Assembly: GCA_943736015.1 (NCBI GenBank)
Contig: OX031062.1
Location: 52,440,962-52,504,961, forward strand
Reading direction: 5' to 3'
From: Tridacna crocea
Taxonomy: Eukaryota > Mollusca > Bivalvia > Cardiida > Cardiidae
Length of the DNA: 64,000 nucleotides
Part shown: positions 32,301 to 38,682 of the stretch, one piece after another
Numbering within the stretch: the first letter of the stretch is position 1
Layout: each line of letters begins with the position of its first letter
Made by a program: the position numbers and the translations under genes
The notes under the pieces: model-generated
Database searches by the model: none
Told to the model about the DNA's origin: nothing
What the model saw: the letters and a program-made list of their open reading frames with translations, nothing else

Positions 32301-34450
32301 GCAACTTACACTTGGACTAACTATACAACGACAGATTGTCACTTTCATGATAATTTCCATATTATTAAAGGATATAATACAAATTTAAATGCAATTTTGT
32401 GCCCGCTTTGTTTACTTTTGGATTTAATTGTATCTTTAAATCAATCAGTAATTTCTTCTTTTGTCACTCTGTTTCAATAAGTATTAATAAATAGAACATG
32501 GAGTTAGTTCACTGTCCCTATATTACAAAGTTTTCATTAAAAATTACCCCCGAAATATAATCAAACTTAACCAAAGTACACAAAATAAACCCAATGGTCA
32601 TTTTCATTTCAGAATTAGTCCAAGATAATTGCGATTTGATAGTTGCCTTTTGTAAGCTCACCTGAGCACAAAATGCTCAGAGTGAGCTATTGTGATCACT
32701 CACCGTCCGTCGGCGTCCATCCATTCAAATTACTTTGTTTACACTCCAGCATCTACAAATATCAACCAATCAGCACCAAACTTTGGTCAGAATATTTATG
32801 ACTATAAGATCTCGGATGAGGTTGATTATGGTCTAATCGGATTAGAACAACTGGAGTTATTTGCCCTTGAATTAGAAAAATTGCTATATTTGACTTTGTT
32901 TGCACTCTAGAGTCTACAAATACCAACCAATCAGCACCAAACTTGGTCAAAATATATATGACAATAAGATCTCAGATGAGTTCGCTTATGGGTCTAATAC
33001 GACTGGAGTTATTTGCCTTTGAATTAGAAAGTTCTTTAGAGTCATTTTTAGTCCGGAGCATAACTTTGTCATTTCCAGTCTAACTGACTTGAAACCTGGC
33101 ATTTGTGTTTGTTGGAATAATACAGAGTATAGTCTGAAAGAACTCTACCTCATACTGTTTATGAATTATTTTTTACCATTTTTTACAGCATTTTCTGCTC
33201 ATCTGGAATATAACTTTGTCATCTCATGCCAGAACATCTTAGATTTGATATGCATGTTTGGTGAAAAATTAGGGAGTGCAGTGCATAAGAGTCATAACTT
33301 GCCCTAGCATAAATTTTTTATTATTCCCCCTTTGACCATCATTTTCTGTTTTTATGGCATTTCTTGCTTGTCCAGAGTAAAGCTTTGTGATCTTAAGCAA
33401 GAATGCTTCAGGCTGATGCACAATCAAACCTCTCTTTGAAAACCAAATTTCTACCTCAGAAGAGGCTCGAAATTGGCGCGAAATTGTTCTACAGCCATCT
33501 TGAATATCAAAATTTCCTTGGGGGAGGCCCCCGTACCCCCCCACCCCCCAAACGAGAGGGTGAGACCCCTCTTGTGCTCTCTCCCCACTCGCGCCTACGG
33601 CACTCGAGAACTCCTACAGCATTCATGCATGCCTTTGGCGTGCATATAATTTACTTTTTATAGGTTACGTCCCTGATAAATGTGACTCAAAAATTGAAAC
33701 TTGAGTATAGAAGAGATTACATTTTTGGAAAAGGAGAAAATGCTGGTCACCAGCATTTTCTCCTTTTCCCACAATATTTTCAATGGCTTCTTCCAAAGGG
33801 TCGTAAAAACCAGGGATTATTTGGTAAAGAGTTAATGTCATGTACAAATGGTGTATATCAAGGTTAGCATGTCAACCAACATTTCATCAATCTTGCACAG
33901 TATTTACAAAAGCCTCTTTAACCCATTACCACACAATCCCTACTTTTGACGCCTCTGAGAAAGAAGCCTTTAGAAAACATTGTGGGAAAAGGAGAAAATG
34001 CTGGTAACCAGCATTTTCTCCTTTTCCCACAATGTTTTCTACCCTTCACAAAACAAATTTCAAATTTTCAGTCACTTTTCTTTTGTCGTCTGCAAATGCA
34101 TTCAATTTGAACCAGTCTAAAATATTGTCGTTTGGTAATGAGTTAATCAGACTTGCTAAAACTAGGGATTGTTTCGTTAAGAGTTTAACCATCAGAGAAA
34201 GACATATTAAGAAATGCTTTTGTTAATTTGTCATGATTTTATTCTTTAATTTTCAGAATCCACACGTTCTTCTTTTTTCTTCCTACCCAAACCACCCCAA
34301 GGATTTGGAGAAAAAATGGAGCTCAATTCAACATCGGTGAAATATTATACGGATAAGAATAAAGAAAATCTCATTGACCCAATAAGTAGAAATGCAGTAA
34401 ATACTGAGGAAATTCAAAAGGCCAATGGATTTCCTGGAAACTACCAATGA
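6505..34450 (+). CDS. MFSD4-family major facilitator transporter (ten exons, N-terminus missing)
   Basis: Multi-pass plasma-membrane transporter of the MFS, closest to vertebrate MFSD4A/MFSD4B; MFSD4B is described as a sodium-dependent glucose transporter, MFSD4A is poorly characterised. Exons: 6505-6703, 7696-7923, 12899-12983, 13813-13943, 18528-18620, 25002-25082, 26365-26512, 29830-29900, 31679-31796, 34257-34450. Every junction is AG/GT and phases match (split codons at exons 3/4, 7/8 and 9/10; the rest phase 0), giving one open frame to TGA. Family landmarks appear in order: [75 protein letters not shown]. Family proteins are about 510-520 aa, so roughly 70 N-terminal residues (first helices) are missing here; I could not find them in 1-6500. 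Introns are full of MITEs. The family call is strong; the 4A versus 4B choice and the substrate are not resolved. Confidence 0.9.
6950..7185. mobile_element. Family F MITE
   Basis: GGGCATTCGGACATATGC.. with GATCAGCCTGCGCGGACTGC / GCAGGCTGATC core; second half best preserved. Confidence 0.75.
7696..7923 (+). CDS. MFSD4-like exon b (helix plus large extracellular loop)
   Basis: Phase 0 at both ends (76 codons), acceptor ..atttcag, donor CAG/gtaagc. It starts [21 protein letters not shown], a family block, followed by a polar loop with an N-glycosylation motif (NVT) and a Cys, then returns to a hydrophobic segment (AFLILGAIQ). The large central extracellular loop of this transporter family lies at this place. 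Confidence 0.9.
7958..8110. mobile_element. Family E MITE, truncated
   Basis: TACGAAAAGTATCGACTCAG.. CAGTCCACACAGG core; the tail is cut off before the GATGCATTA end. Confidence 0.65.
8181..8476. repeat. Compound tetranucleotide microsatellite
   Basis: Successive runs of TGTC/CGTC, CCAT and CTAT units, about 300 bp in all; in the intron after exon b. Confidence 0.95.
8851..9068. mobile_element. Family B TTAA-type MITE
   Basis: TTTATCCCATAAGGC.. to ..CTATGGAGTAAAAGG with core GAAATTGCTCGT / ATGAGCAATTTC; flanks mutated. Confidence 0.8.
9485..9665. mobile_element. Family H palindromic element
   Basis: Two arms around AAACCAAATGGTTTAGCC, with GTGAAAGTAGCAGAACCTCT and its counterpart. Ends ..CTAAGAATGCTTGGTGAATA. 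Confidence 0.75.
9781..9811. repeat. Poly-C followed by poly-A tract
   Basis: Seventeen or so C residues then a dozen A residues; likely length-variable. Confidence 0.85.
10151..10768. mobile_element. Three family A MITEs in a row
   Basis: Copies 10151-10380 and 10385-10602 share TTAA 10381-10384. Their right halves, including an unusual GTAATCTGCAAATGC, are almost identical, so one may have been copied from the other. The first has a duplicated core (..CCAGCATTGTTACCAGCATT). A third at 10633-10768 has lost its core. Confidence 0.85.
10938..11141. mobile_element. Family E MITE
   Basis: TTTAATGCGCTGCAAAAAGG.. core CAGTCTGCACAGTCCGCGC, ending ..GAATCACGGAGATGCATTG, where a family A copy begins. 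Confidence 0.75.
11142..11366. mobile_element. Family A MITE
   Basis: Abuts the E-family element 10938-11141; flank TTGA on the left, TGAA on the right. Its core hairpin is intact. Confidence 0.85.
11442..11492 (+). pseudogene. Degenerate copy 1 of MFSD4-like exon c
   Basis: After ..ctttcaag, phase 0 reads [17 protein letters not shown] and is followed by gtatgg. It resembles the real exon c ([18 protein letters not shown]); about two thirds of the 36 bases over the helix end agree by eye. It could be an alternative exon, but its exit phase (0) differs from that of exon c (1), so use in the same transcript would shift the frame. Confidence 0.45.
11555..11660 (+). pseudogene. Degenerate copy 2 of MFSD4-like exon c
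   Basis: A poly-T tract and ..ctaacag precede a segment reading [13 protein letters not shown] in one frame, again like the exon c helix. One extra base near the acceptor puts that helix out of phase with exon b, and no clear donor is seen, so it looks broken. The downstream sequence (..atatcgtctgccaaaaa) also recurs after copy 3, so part of the flanking intron was copied with it. Confidence 0.45.
11975..12090. mobile_element. Family F MITE half
   Basis: One core only (CGGATCAGTCTGTGCGG..GCAGGCTGATCCG) then CTTTACGCAAATACCCGAATG. Confidence 0.7.
12099..12501 (+). mobile_element. Family J 400-bp element
   Basis: CCATCTTCGCGAGCCAAGTT.. to ..AAACTTGGCTGGCGAAGATG. It lies between degenerate exon copies 2 and 3. 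Confidence 0.82.
12618..12702. repeat. Family G near-perfect hairpin
   Basis: About 40-bp arms: TATCGTCGGTTTGCTTCC, then CTCGTAACTACAGCTTG, loop AAA, and the complement. No coding content. Confidence 0.88.
12717..12807 (+). pseudogene. Degenerate copy 3 of MFSD4-like exon c
   Basis: After ..ttcactcag the helix-like frame reads [16 protein letters not shown] and ends at ACAAAG/gtagct. The thirteen bases TATATTTTGTGAT are shared exactly with exon c. In phase 0 the third codon is TAA, so it cannot replace exon c without another acceptor. It lies 90 bp upstream of the intact exon. Confidence 0.5.
12899..12983 (+). CDS. MFSD4-like exon c (membrane segment)
   Basis: 85 bp, acceptor ..tttgttgcag, donor CACAG/gtttac, entering in phase 0 and leaving one base. 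Encodes [18 protein letters not shown] then a polar tail, matching the position of the helix before the central cytoplasmic loop. It is the last and only intact member of four similar segments between 11442 and 12983. The open frame and phase match to exon d (G+AT = Asp) support its use. Confidence 0.82.
13133..13690. mobile_element. Tandemly duplicated family A MITE plus fragment
   Basis: A truncated copy (13159-about 13340) is followed by a second (13368-13590). The upstream flank (GATTCAAAGTAAAGCA..) is repeated between them, so a roughly 205-bp segment was duplicated in tandem after insertion. A third degenerate core lies at 13600-13690. All are in the intron between exons c and d. Confidence 0.8.
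13813..13943 (+). CDS. MFSD4-like exon d (cytoplasmic loop and helix)
   Basis: The acceptor is cttcttttgcag, the donor CAG/gtaggc; 2 + 43 codons. A Cys-containing polar segment ([10 protein letters not shown]) precedes a hydrophobic helix ending FIYDGLQ, which lines up with the loop-to-helix 7 region of MFSD4A, where the conserved Asp-Gly-Leu also stands. It ends in phase 0. Confidence 0.87.
14140..15352. mobile_element. Composite: two H palindromes and outer inverted repeats around a GC hairpin
   Basis: Outer inverted repeats ACACAGACAAAATTATGTTT (about 14146 on) and its complement (about 15330-15349). H copies at 14198-14372 and 15130-15305. Inside is a long palindrome 14417-14546 (GGTCAGGTGGCAGGGGACTT.. 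/ ..CTGCCACCTGACC) and about 350 bp of other sequence with CRE-like TGACGTCA-type sites (14685-14710). Confidence 0.65.
15464..15872. mobile_element. Family C MITE interrupted by family B
   Basis: C begins CCCCTAGACTGCTAAGCGC and resumes after the B element (15622-15842) as ..ATTGATTAACAGAATAAGGG. B is flanked by TTAA 15618-15621 on the left and TAAA on the right. Confidence 0.8.
16022..16243. mobile_element. Divergent family A MITE
   Basis: Shortened core (GAAAACGCCAGCGTTTTC) in otherwise A-like arms; TTAA at 16244-16247, left flank CTAA. A right half of another copy lies at 16425-16520. Confidence 0.7.
16752..16953. mobile_element. Family A variant with short core
   Basis: TTAA at 16748-16751 and 16954-16957. 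Core reduced to AGGAGCAATTTCTCCT; arms match family A. Confidence 0.75.
16972..17555. mobile_element. Family E MITE split by a SINE
   Basis: Left end AGCCTTGCTCTGTGAAAATG.. to TGCATGTGC, resuming at 17323 with TGCATGTGCGAAAAGTATTG and ending ..CCCTCTTTTGCTAGAACTTGG. Confidence 0.82.
17016..17322 (-). mobile_element. tRNA-derived SINE with 9-bp target-site duplication
   Basis: Read on the minus strand: a tRNA-like head (GCCGAGCCCCAGTGGCTCAG, A box; GAGTTCGATCCCCGGCTCGG, B box; 17251-17322), a body, a conserved segment near 17040-17095 (CGGTGTTTAACGCCGTTTTC on the plus strand) and a short ATCA-like tail (17016-17030). TGCATGTGC duplicates at 17007-17015 and 17323-17331. Possibly related to molluscan SINEs such as RUDI; that link is from memory. 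Confidence 0.85.
17560..17812. mobile_element. Family F MITE
   Basis: GGGGGCATTCGGACAGTTGC.. two cores, ending ..CTTTACGCAAATGTTCAAAT. Confidence 0.78.
17813..18455. other. Intron, no gene seen
   Basis: Intron between exons d and e without a recognised element. A tRNA-like GCTCAAGAGGTAAAGCACAAG near 17875 is too weak to call. Confidence 0.35.
18456..18507. repeat. (ATTC)n microsatellite
   Basis: About thirteen perfect ATTC units, 20 bp before the acceptor of exon e. Confidence 0.95.
18528..18620 (+). CDS. MFSD4-like exon e
   Basis: 31 codons, phase 0 at both ends; acceptor ..tttatccag, donor TGG/gtaagc. [17 protein letters not shown].. SCFW corresponds to the YS.FVYSYA(V/E)K.. LFW segment of MFSD4 proteins. 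The acceptor lies about 20 bp downstream of a long (ATTC)n microsatellite (18456-18507), which therefore forms part of the 3' intron region. Confidence 0.88.
18908..19330. mobile_element. Two adjacent family A MITEs
   Basis: Copies 18908-19105 and 19110-19330 around TTAA 19106-19109; TTAA also at 19331-19334. The first core is degraded. Confidence 0.8.
19335..20200. other. Intron with a weak internal direct repeat
   Basis: Segments near 19430-19540 and 19790-19910 both carry GAGTTAGATTTTCTG.. and AGTAACCGTTT-like sequence, so a roughly 370-bp duplication is likely; no gene. Confidence 0.5.
20207..20647. mobile_element. Family A MITE interrupted by family C
   Basis: Outer TTAAs at 20203-20206 and 20648-20651. 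A C element (20272-20483) sits inside with its own TTAA pair. Confidence 0.8.
20272..20483. mobile_element. Family C TTAA MITE nested in family A
   Basis: CCCTTAGGCTGCTCAGCGC.. to ..GGGATAAGAG, flanked by TTAA 20268-20271 and 20484-20487. Core: GATCAGAC..GTCTGATC inverted repeat with ACATTGT / TACAATGT-like arms. Confidence 0.82.
20914..21130. mobile_element. Family A MITE, right end lost
   Basis: TTAA at 20910-20913 on the left; the right end fades into the GC-rich region at 21133. Confidence 0.8.
21140..22200. repeat. GC-rich insertion: tRNA-like start and two GC-rich blocks
   Basis: CCGGGTTCGAGCCCC (near 21195) resembles a B box and is followed by GC-rich sequence to about 21720 (GCGGCAGACGGGCTGCAGCG, ATCATGGCGATTCTAATAGC). 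The 129-residue open frame here matches nothing I know. A second block, 21840-22200, has repeated GGCGG/CCGGCCGG motifs in both orientations and looks like a GC-rich MITE. Confidence 0.5.
22198..23500. mobile_element. Family C MITE interrupted by a family D repeat
   Basis: The left C part (22198-22328, ..CTGCTAAGCGCGACTT.. to GATAAGGATATACTTTAAAAG) and right C part (23418-23500, ATTTAGGTTTTAACTATCGAC..) are separated by D (22329-23417). Confidence 0.72.
22329..23417 (-). repeat. Family D repeat with roughly 165-bp internal monomers
   Basis: Ends AACAAGAGGGCTAAGATAGC.. and ..CACGTTGTGCTCAGGTGAGC. Four monomers (starting near 22534, 22698, 22864, 23027) each contain GTGCAAGTAGCCCCCATTCA and AATTATTTCAAAATCTGACC. 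It is in opposite orientation to the copies at 54 and 56 kb. Confidence 0.8.
23505..23718. mobile_element. Family A MITE
   Basis: TTAA 23501-23504 on the left, which is also the right boundary of the interrupted C copy; right flank TGAA. Core intact. Confidence 0.85.
24220..24411. mobile_element. Family C MITE
   Basis: GGCTGCTAAGCACAAACCGC.. core hairpin TGTAGATTAAGATCAG / CTGATCTTTATCTACA; ends ..GGATAAGGGG. Core-only fragments of the family also occur at 39405-39470 and 51575-51645. Confidence 0.75.
24572..24800. mobile_element. Family E MITE
   Basis: Core GTCAGCCTGCACAATCCGCG then GCAGGCTGACCTC; ends ..ATCACGGAGACATTAAACCC. Confidence 0.72.
25002..25082 (+). CDS. MFSD4-like exon f
   Basis: 27 codons, phase 0 at both ends; acceptor ..tatcttcag, donor TTA/gtaagt. 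Encodes [17 protein letters not shown] and a hydrophobic tail, equivalent to the F(I/A)(T/L)GR(L/..)xx(I/V)..S..K motif after helix 8 in MFS proteins of this family. An E-family MITE starts about 80 bp downstream. Confidence 0.88.
25165..25447. mobile_element. Family E MITE (best preserved)
   Basis: Inverted ends CCATGCCCTGTGAAAAGGGG and CCCCTTTGCCAGAGCATGG around the perfect core TCAGCCTGCGCAGTCCGCGC / GCAGGCTGA. A fragment of the family lies at about 41400-41522. Confidence 0.8.
25640..25792 (+). repeat. SINE 3' fragment
   Basis: GAAAACGGTGTTAAACACCATAC followed by an AATTGATTAATT tail: the same 3' segment as the SINE at 17 kb, opposite strand. A related degraded piece lies at 26030-26200. 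Confidence 0.6.
26236..26316. repeat. Family G near-perfect hairpin
   Basis: ATCGTCGGTTTACTTCAAAA.. CAGCTTGTACCAGCTG.. back to CGACGAT; arms match over their whole length. Confidence 0.88.
26365..26512 (+). CDS. MFSD4-like exon g
   Basis: Acceptor ..cttttacag, donor AATG/gtaggt, 49 codons plus one base. Contains the most diagnostic block of the gene, [19 protein letters not shown], followed by TEQ, matching the GTASLGLFLSS..P.MLA.TE helix of MFSD4A. A G-family perfect hairpin (26236-26316) ends about 48 bp upstream of the acceptor. Confidence 0.92.
26711..28276. other. Intron, no gene or clear repeat seen
   Basis: Intron between exons g and h; A-rich around 27120-27260. A degraded family A arm pair precedes it (26579-26710). 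Open frames up to 99 codons match nothing I know. Confidence 0.4.
28277..29145. repeat. Large inverted repeat, about 430-bp arms
   Basis: Left arm from GACTGACTACAGGAATTTGA to about 28715, right arm from about 28735 to TCAAATTCCTGTGGACTGAC. The left arm alone contains a direct duplication of GACGTCACAAGAAGTGCAAG (near 28580 and 28620). The arms differ at scattered sites, and there is no coding frame. Confidence 0.88.
29605..29702 (-). repeat. tRNA-like SINE head
   Basis: Minus strand carries AAGAGGTCCTGGGTTCAATT (B box) and TGGTACTATGGTAGAATG (weak A box). The cloverleaf does not close well, so it is read as a SINE head. Confidence 0.45.
29830..29900 (+). CDS. MFSD4-like exon h
   Basis: 71 bp; acceptor ..ttactttcag, donor AAT/gtaagt. 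The first two bases complete an Ala codon with exon g. Encodes [20 protein letters not shown] then IVGN; the Gly-Glu pair followed by (V/I)xG is conserved at this position in the family (helix 11). Phase 0 at its end. Confidence 0.88.
30012..30457. mobile_element. Two adjacent family A MITEs sharing one TTAA
   Basis: Copies 30012-30232 and 30237-30457; TTAA at 30008-30011, 30233-30236 and 30458-30461. They are in opposite relative orientation of their arm variants (ACGACAAAATTTTAG first, AACAATCCCTGG second). Confidence 0.9.
30558..30877. repeat. Exact 160-bp tandem duplication
   Basis: Units 30558-30717 and 30718-30877 are identical over about 158 bp. Each starts GTAGGAACAGGGGGGGCTAG and contains paired poly-G/poly-C tracts. 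A related GC-tract repeat lies at 33395-33660. Confidence 0.92.
30878..31678. other. Intron before exon i, no gene seen
   Basis: AT-rich sequence with GTAATGTTACA repeats near 31248-31280; no element recognised. Confidence 0.4.
31679..31796 (+). CDS. MFSD4-like exon i (last helix)
   Basis: 39 codons plus one base; acceptor ..cttgtttcag, donor AGAG/gtgtgt. Polar start ([10 protein letters not shown]), then a long hydrophobic helix ([16 protein letters not shown]) and a basic end, corresponding to helix 12 and the start of the C-terminal tail. A family B MITE begins about 37 bp after the donor. Confidence 0.87.
31836..32052. mobile_element. Family B MITE
   Basis: ACCCCATAAGGAATTTC.. to ..CTATGGAGTAAAGGG, followed by TTAA. 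Full core hairpin; it lies just inside the intron after exon i. Confidence 0.85.
32652..33395 (+). repeat. D-like repeat with two roughly 155-bp monomers
   Basis: Begins GCTCACCTGAGCACAAAATG; CACTCCAGCATCTACAAATA and CACTCTAGAGTCTACAAATA start two tandem units containing CCAACCAATCAGCACCAAAC. Confidence 0.7.
33395..33660. repeat. Repeat with GGGGGAGGCCCCC tract
   Basis: Contains TTGGGGGAGGCCCCCGTACC and CTCGCGCCTACGGCACTCG, typical of a dispersed animal repeat; open frames here are incidental. Confidence 0.5.
33676..34142. mobile_element. Family A MITEs near the last exon
   Basis: A copy lacking its left end (33676-33831, TTAA 33832-33835) and a complete 221-bp copy (33922-34142, TTAA on both sides). 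Confidence 0.88.
34257..34450 (+). CDS. MFSD4-like last exon (cytoplasmic C-tail and stop)
   Basis: Acceptor ..ctttaattttcag; the first two bases complete a Glu codon with exon i, then 63 codons and TGA at 34448-34450. The polar tail ([17 protein letters not shown]..) has no membrane segment, as expected for a cytoplasmic tail. A family A MITE (33922-34142) lies about 110 bp upstream. The 3' UTR is not delimited; AATAAA occurs near 35643 but is far away. Confidence 0.85.
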
Positions 34451-35062
34451 TTACTTTTACAGAGTCTATGGAACTAAGATGTAGATAAAAGCAAGATAAA
34501 AGGGTGATTTCCAGTCTTTTTACAGTAGTGCAATTGATTAACACACATGATACAGTATACAATGAATGTGTTAACATAAAGATATTCATGTTAACTATTT
34601 GTATTCTATTTTATTGAAAACCAAAACATACCAGTTTAAATGCTATGTAATTTAACTACATGTAATTCAATTGTGATTGGCAATTGTAATTATCATGAAT
34701 CAATCGGGTATTACTTCTAATATTTCACCTGAACCACCATTTTTTCTATATCCTATCAATGACAGATTGTGTCATTTTAGCCATCTTGACTTTTTGTCTG
34801 CAAGCACTTCGAATTTGGACAAGTCTAGAATATTATCATTTGGTATGGAGATAAAGTGCATGTTCATGATTTTTACCCCCACATAAAGATTTCATTGTTT
34901 TTCTTTTCAGAAATAATGAACAATTTCAATCTTTTTCCTGGTACATGTTTATGAAATTATTTTTTACCAAAGCTTTATTTTATTGATATTATGTAACTGT
35001 TTATCATTCACTGTCTGCACTCATGGAAATGTCACAGAGAAATTGTGTTAGTTGCTTGTTAA

Positions 35063-35480
35063 ACGTTTTCCAAACAATGTCATTAAAAATGCTCCTGGGA
35101 AAGAAAACATATTGGAAAAATAGAGAAAATGCTGGTAATTTTCTCCTTTTCTCACATTTCTACCCTTCTAAAGACAAAAATCATCTTTTTACAGACAGAC
35201 ATTAAATTTGTCATCTCGAAACGCTTTCAATTTCATCAAGTTTAGATTTTGTTGTTTGGTTACCGTTAACCCATTACCACACAATCCCTATTTTTGACGA
35301 CCTTAAGAAAGAAGCCTTTAGAAAACATTGTGGGAAAAGGAGAAACCAGCATTTTCTCCTTTTCCTACAAAGTTTTCTACCCTTCACAAAACAAATTTCA
35401 AATTTTCAGTCACTTTTATTTTGTCGTCTGCAAATGCTTTCAATTTGGACAAGCCTAAAATATTGTCATCTGGTAACAAG
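35063..35480. mobile_element. Two adjacent family A MITEs
   Basis: Copies 35063-35265 and 35270-35480 around TTAA 35266-35269. Both have partly deleted cores. Confidence 0.82.
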
Positions 35481-35791
35481 TTATTTAGGTCTGTAGATTA
35501 CTGTAAATGTACCCCAAGGAAAAGGTCACATGCTTTCTTTCTCTTTCTCTCTCTTTCTGTATCGTTCTCATAATAATTCTTACTGTTGATTTATATTCAT
35601 AGCCTTTTTTTTAGTGAATATGTTTGTTAAATTTTCTGTAAGAAATAAAGAATAATAATGGCTTAATCAATTAGTATTTGGTTCAACCAATTAGAAATTG
35701 TGTTAATTACTTTCATACTGTAGAAGTACATGCATATTAAAATTGTATCATCTCTGTATAGCAGAGGTTATAAACATGAATTATGCTTTAA

Positions 35792-36935
35792 CCCATTACC
35801 ACATGAGAAAAAATCAGACTGGTCCAAATTGAAAGCATTTTCAGACAACAAAATAAAGGTGACTGAAAAATTAAAATTTGTTCTGGGAAGGGTAGAAAAC
35901 ACTGTGGGAAAAGGAGAAAATGCTGGTTACCAGCATTTTCTCCTTTTCCCACAGTGTTTTCAAAAGGCTTCTTTCTCAGGGGCGTCAAAAGTAGGGATTG
36001 TGTGGTATGGGTTAACCCTTTATCACACAATCACAAATTTTGGCAAACCTGTAGAACATGCCGTTTTAAAACACTATAGGAAAAGGAGAGAATGCAGCTT
36101 TTGCTGGTAACCAGTATTTCCTCCTTTTTTCAACAATGTTTTCAACCAGTTCACAAAGCCTATCATTTGAACCAGTTTGCATTTGTTGTCTGCAAATGCC
36201 TTGAAATTCAAAGATTATCAACCTTTGTCTTTGATTTGACTCTTTATCAAATGATGATAATTAATTCATTACCAAACATCAAAATTTCAGACTGGTCCAA
36301 ATCGAAAGCACTTGCTCATGAAAAATTAACCCTTTACTCCACAGATACTCATTTCTACGCACTGCTTGTAGGGGCCTTTGGAAAACATTGCAGCAAAAGG
36401 TGAAATTGCTCGTGACGAGCAATTTCACCTTTGGCCACAATGTTTTCTATGCTATCAAAAGTTGTCATATACACGTAAGAAACAGCTTCATCCTTGCAGT
36501 TATTTAGGGTCAATTAGAGATACCATAGAAATGCCTTATTGGGTAAAGAGTTAAACGTAACTCAAAAATTGAAATTTGTTTCCAGTAGGGTAGAAAACAT
36601 TGTGGGCAAAGCAGAAAATGATGCTTACCAGTATTTTCTCCTACGCCCACTTTAATTTTAATGGCTTCTATCTCAGGCCTGTAAAAAACAGGGATTGTTT
36701 GTAAAGGGTTAACTCTTTACTACATGACCCTAACTTTTAACGACCCTGAGAAAGAAAGCCTTTGAAAACATTTTGGGAAAAGAAGAAAATGTTGGTAACC
36801 AGCATTTTCTCCTTTTCCCACAATGTTTTCTACCCTTTCCAAAACAATTTTCAATTTCTGATTCACATTCATTTTGTTGTCTGCAAATACTTTCAATACT
36901 CGGACAAGTCTAAAATTTTGTCTTTTGGTAAAGAG
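35792..36935. mobile_element. Cluster of four family A MITEs with one nested family B
   Basis: A copies 35792-36011, 36016-36240 (degraded), 36265-36708 (interrupted) and 36713-36935, with TTAA at 35788, 36012, 36261 and 36709. The B insertion is at 36330-36550. Confidence 0.85.
36330..36550. mobile_element. Family B TTAA MITE nested in family A
   Basis: 221 bp, ends CCCTTTACTCC.. / ..GGGTAAAGAG, flanked by TTAA 36326-36329 and 36551-36554. Core GAAATTGCTCGTGACGAGCAATTTC. Confidence 0.88.
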
Positions 36936-37004
36936 GTAAGACACATCCAAATCTTGAACAGTTGCAAACATTTAAAGTAAATATGGTTAAAATACAATAG
37001 CTTG

Positions 37005-37603
37005 TCTTTGAAGGAGTAAAAAACAATTCATGATTTTGGGAAAAAGTGAAAAAAAAAAATTGGAAAAAGGAGTAACTGCTGGTAACTAGACCATTCACTA
37101 TTTTGACACCTCTGGAGAAGAAAGCGTCTTAAAATTGGTTGCTGGTATTTTCTCCTTTTGTTGTTTAGAAAAGATTTTATTGGTAAATTTTAATTCTTTA
37201 GCAGACAATAAAGTTTTAGACTCGTCAAAATTTAAAGCATTTGCAGACAACAATCTAAAGACAAATTATGTATTGAAATTTGCTCTTAGGTAAAAAAAAA
37301 ACATTGTTGGAAAATGAGAAAATACTGTTTTACTATCATTTTCTCTTGTGTTCCTTAAAACTCTGAGCATTGTGTAGTGGATTTAACCCTTTCCCATACA
37401 AGCGCTTGTTTTTACATGTCTGCAGTTCAAGTCTTTTGAAAACACTGTGGGAAAAGGAGAAATTGCTCGTAATGAGTAATTTCCCCTTTTCCCACAGTGT
37501 TTTCTACCTGTTCGGATAATTTTCTGCCATTGTTATTAAAGTTAAAATTGTCATCTGCAAACTTTCAGTTTGGAAAAGTCTAAAGTTTGTAGTTTGGAAA
37601 AGG
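37005..37603. mobile_element. Degenerate family A copies and an A/B-like hybrid
   Basis: Degenerate copies cover about 37005-37150 and 37198-37384. The element 37387-37603 (TTAA 37383-37386 and 37604-37607) has family A arms but a family B core (GAAATTGCTCGTAATGAGTAATTTC). Confidence 0.7.
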
Positions 37604-37954
37604 TTTAAGATAACTGCATGATCTCAGAATGCAAATTCAATACATGCATACAATTATAGGAACCAAAGTTGTAGAGGTTGTTGATGAAAGGAGTATCATT
37701 TCTTCTTGTTTTCTGCAAGCGTTTATGTTTATATCAGAAAGATTGATTGGTTGTAAGGGAATTTTGCCTGTGAATGTGTTGGAGAGTGCTATGATTACAG
37801 CCAGGTTTTCCCTTGTTTTCCTCACAATCACGGTTTGTGCTGAAAATGCGCTTTACATAGTTCTTTCAAATGAAAAAAGTTGCATGTAAGATTTTTCCAA
37901 AAGCTTGCTTTTTTTTATATGCTTGTGTTTTCTGTAGAGTATAAAAAAAAGATT

Positions 37955-38395
37955 GACTCTTCACTAAACAGTCCCAAGTTTTATTTTTGAACAGATATTT
38001 TTGAAAACCTTAATGGAAAAAAAAAATGCTGTTGAACAACATTTTTTCCTTTTTGAAAAATGTTTTCTAGCCTTTCCAAGACGGATTCCATCATTTGAGC
38101 AGCAATTAATTTGTCATCTACATTTGTTTTCATTTTAGACATGTCCAAAATATTGTTGTGTGGTAAAGGATTTACTCATAACCTAATGATAATATTTTAG
38201 GTTTGTCCGAATTGAAAGCATTTGCAGACAACAAAGTAAAAGTGACTGAAAATTTGAAATTTGTTTTGTGAAGGGTAGAAAACATTGTGGGAAAAGGAGA
38301 AAATGCTGGTTACCAGCATTTTCTCCTTTTCCCACAATGTTTTCTAAAGGCTTCTTTCTCAGGGTCATCAAAGGTAGGGATTGTGTGCTAATGGG
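37955..38395. mobile_element. Two family A MITEs
   Basis: Degraded copy about 37955-38172 and intact copy 38175-38395 with TTAA 38396-38399. It directly abuts the F element at 38400. Confidence 0.8.
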
Positions 38396-38399
38396 TTAA

Positions 38400-38655
38400 A
38401 GAGCCTGCAACACACGAAAAGGGACATTTGGACATTTGCTTAAAGTTTCATCTCGGATCAGCTTATGCAGTCTGAGCAGGCTAATCCGAACGACACTTTC
38501 TATTTTTATGTACTGGTAATTTTCTGTTTTGCGCAAGTCTCCTGTAGCACAAAATCCAATGTACTTGTACATGCCATCTCTGCGCAGGCTAATCTGAGAC
38601 GACACTATAGGCAAATGTCCAAATGCCTCTTTGTGCGTGTTGCAAGCCAAATACG
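38400..38655. mobile_element. Family F MITE
   Basis: GCCTGCAACACACGAAAAGG.. to ..CTTTGTGCGTGTTGCAAGCC; terminal inverted repeats visible. Confidence 0.78.
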
Positions 38656-38682
38656 GATCAAATAATAGGATCTGGCTACGAA

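Noticed and set aside
34257-34450. A separate small gene starting at the ATG at 34315
   Set aside because: The frame continues from an acceptor at 34256 in the phase demanded by exon i, so it is the C-terminal exon of the transporter.
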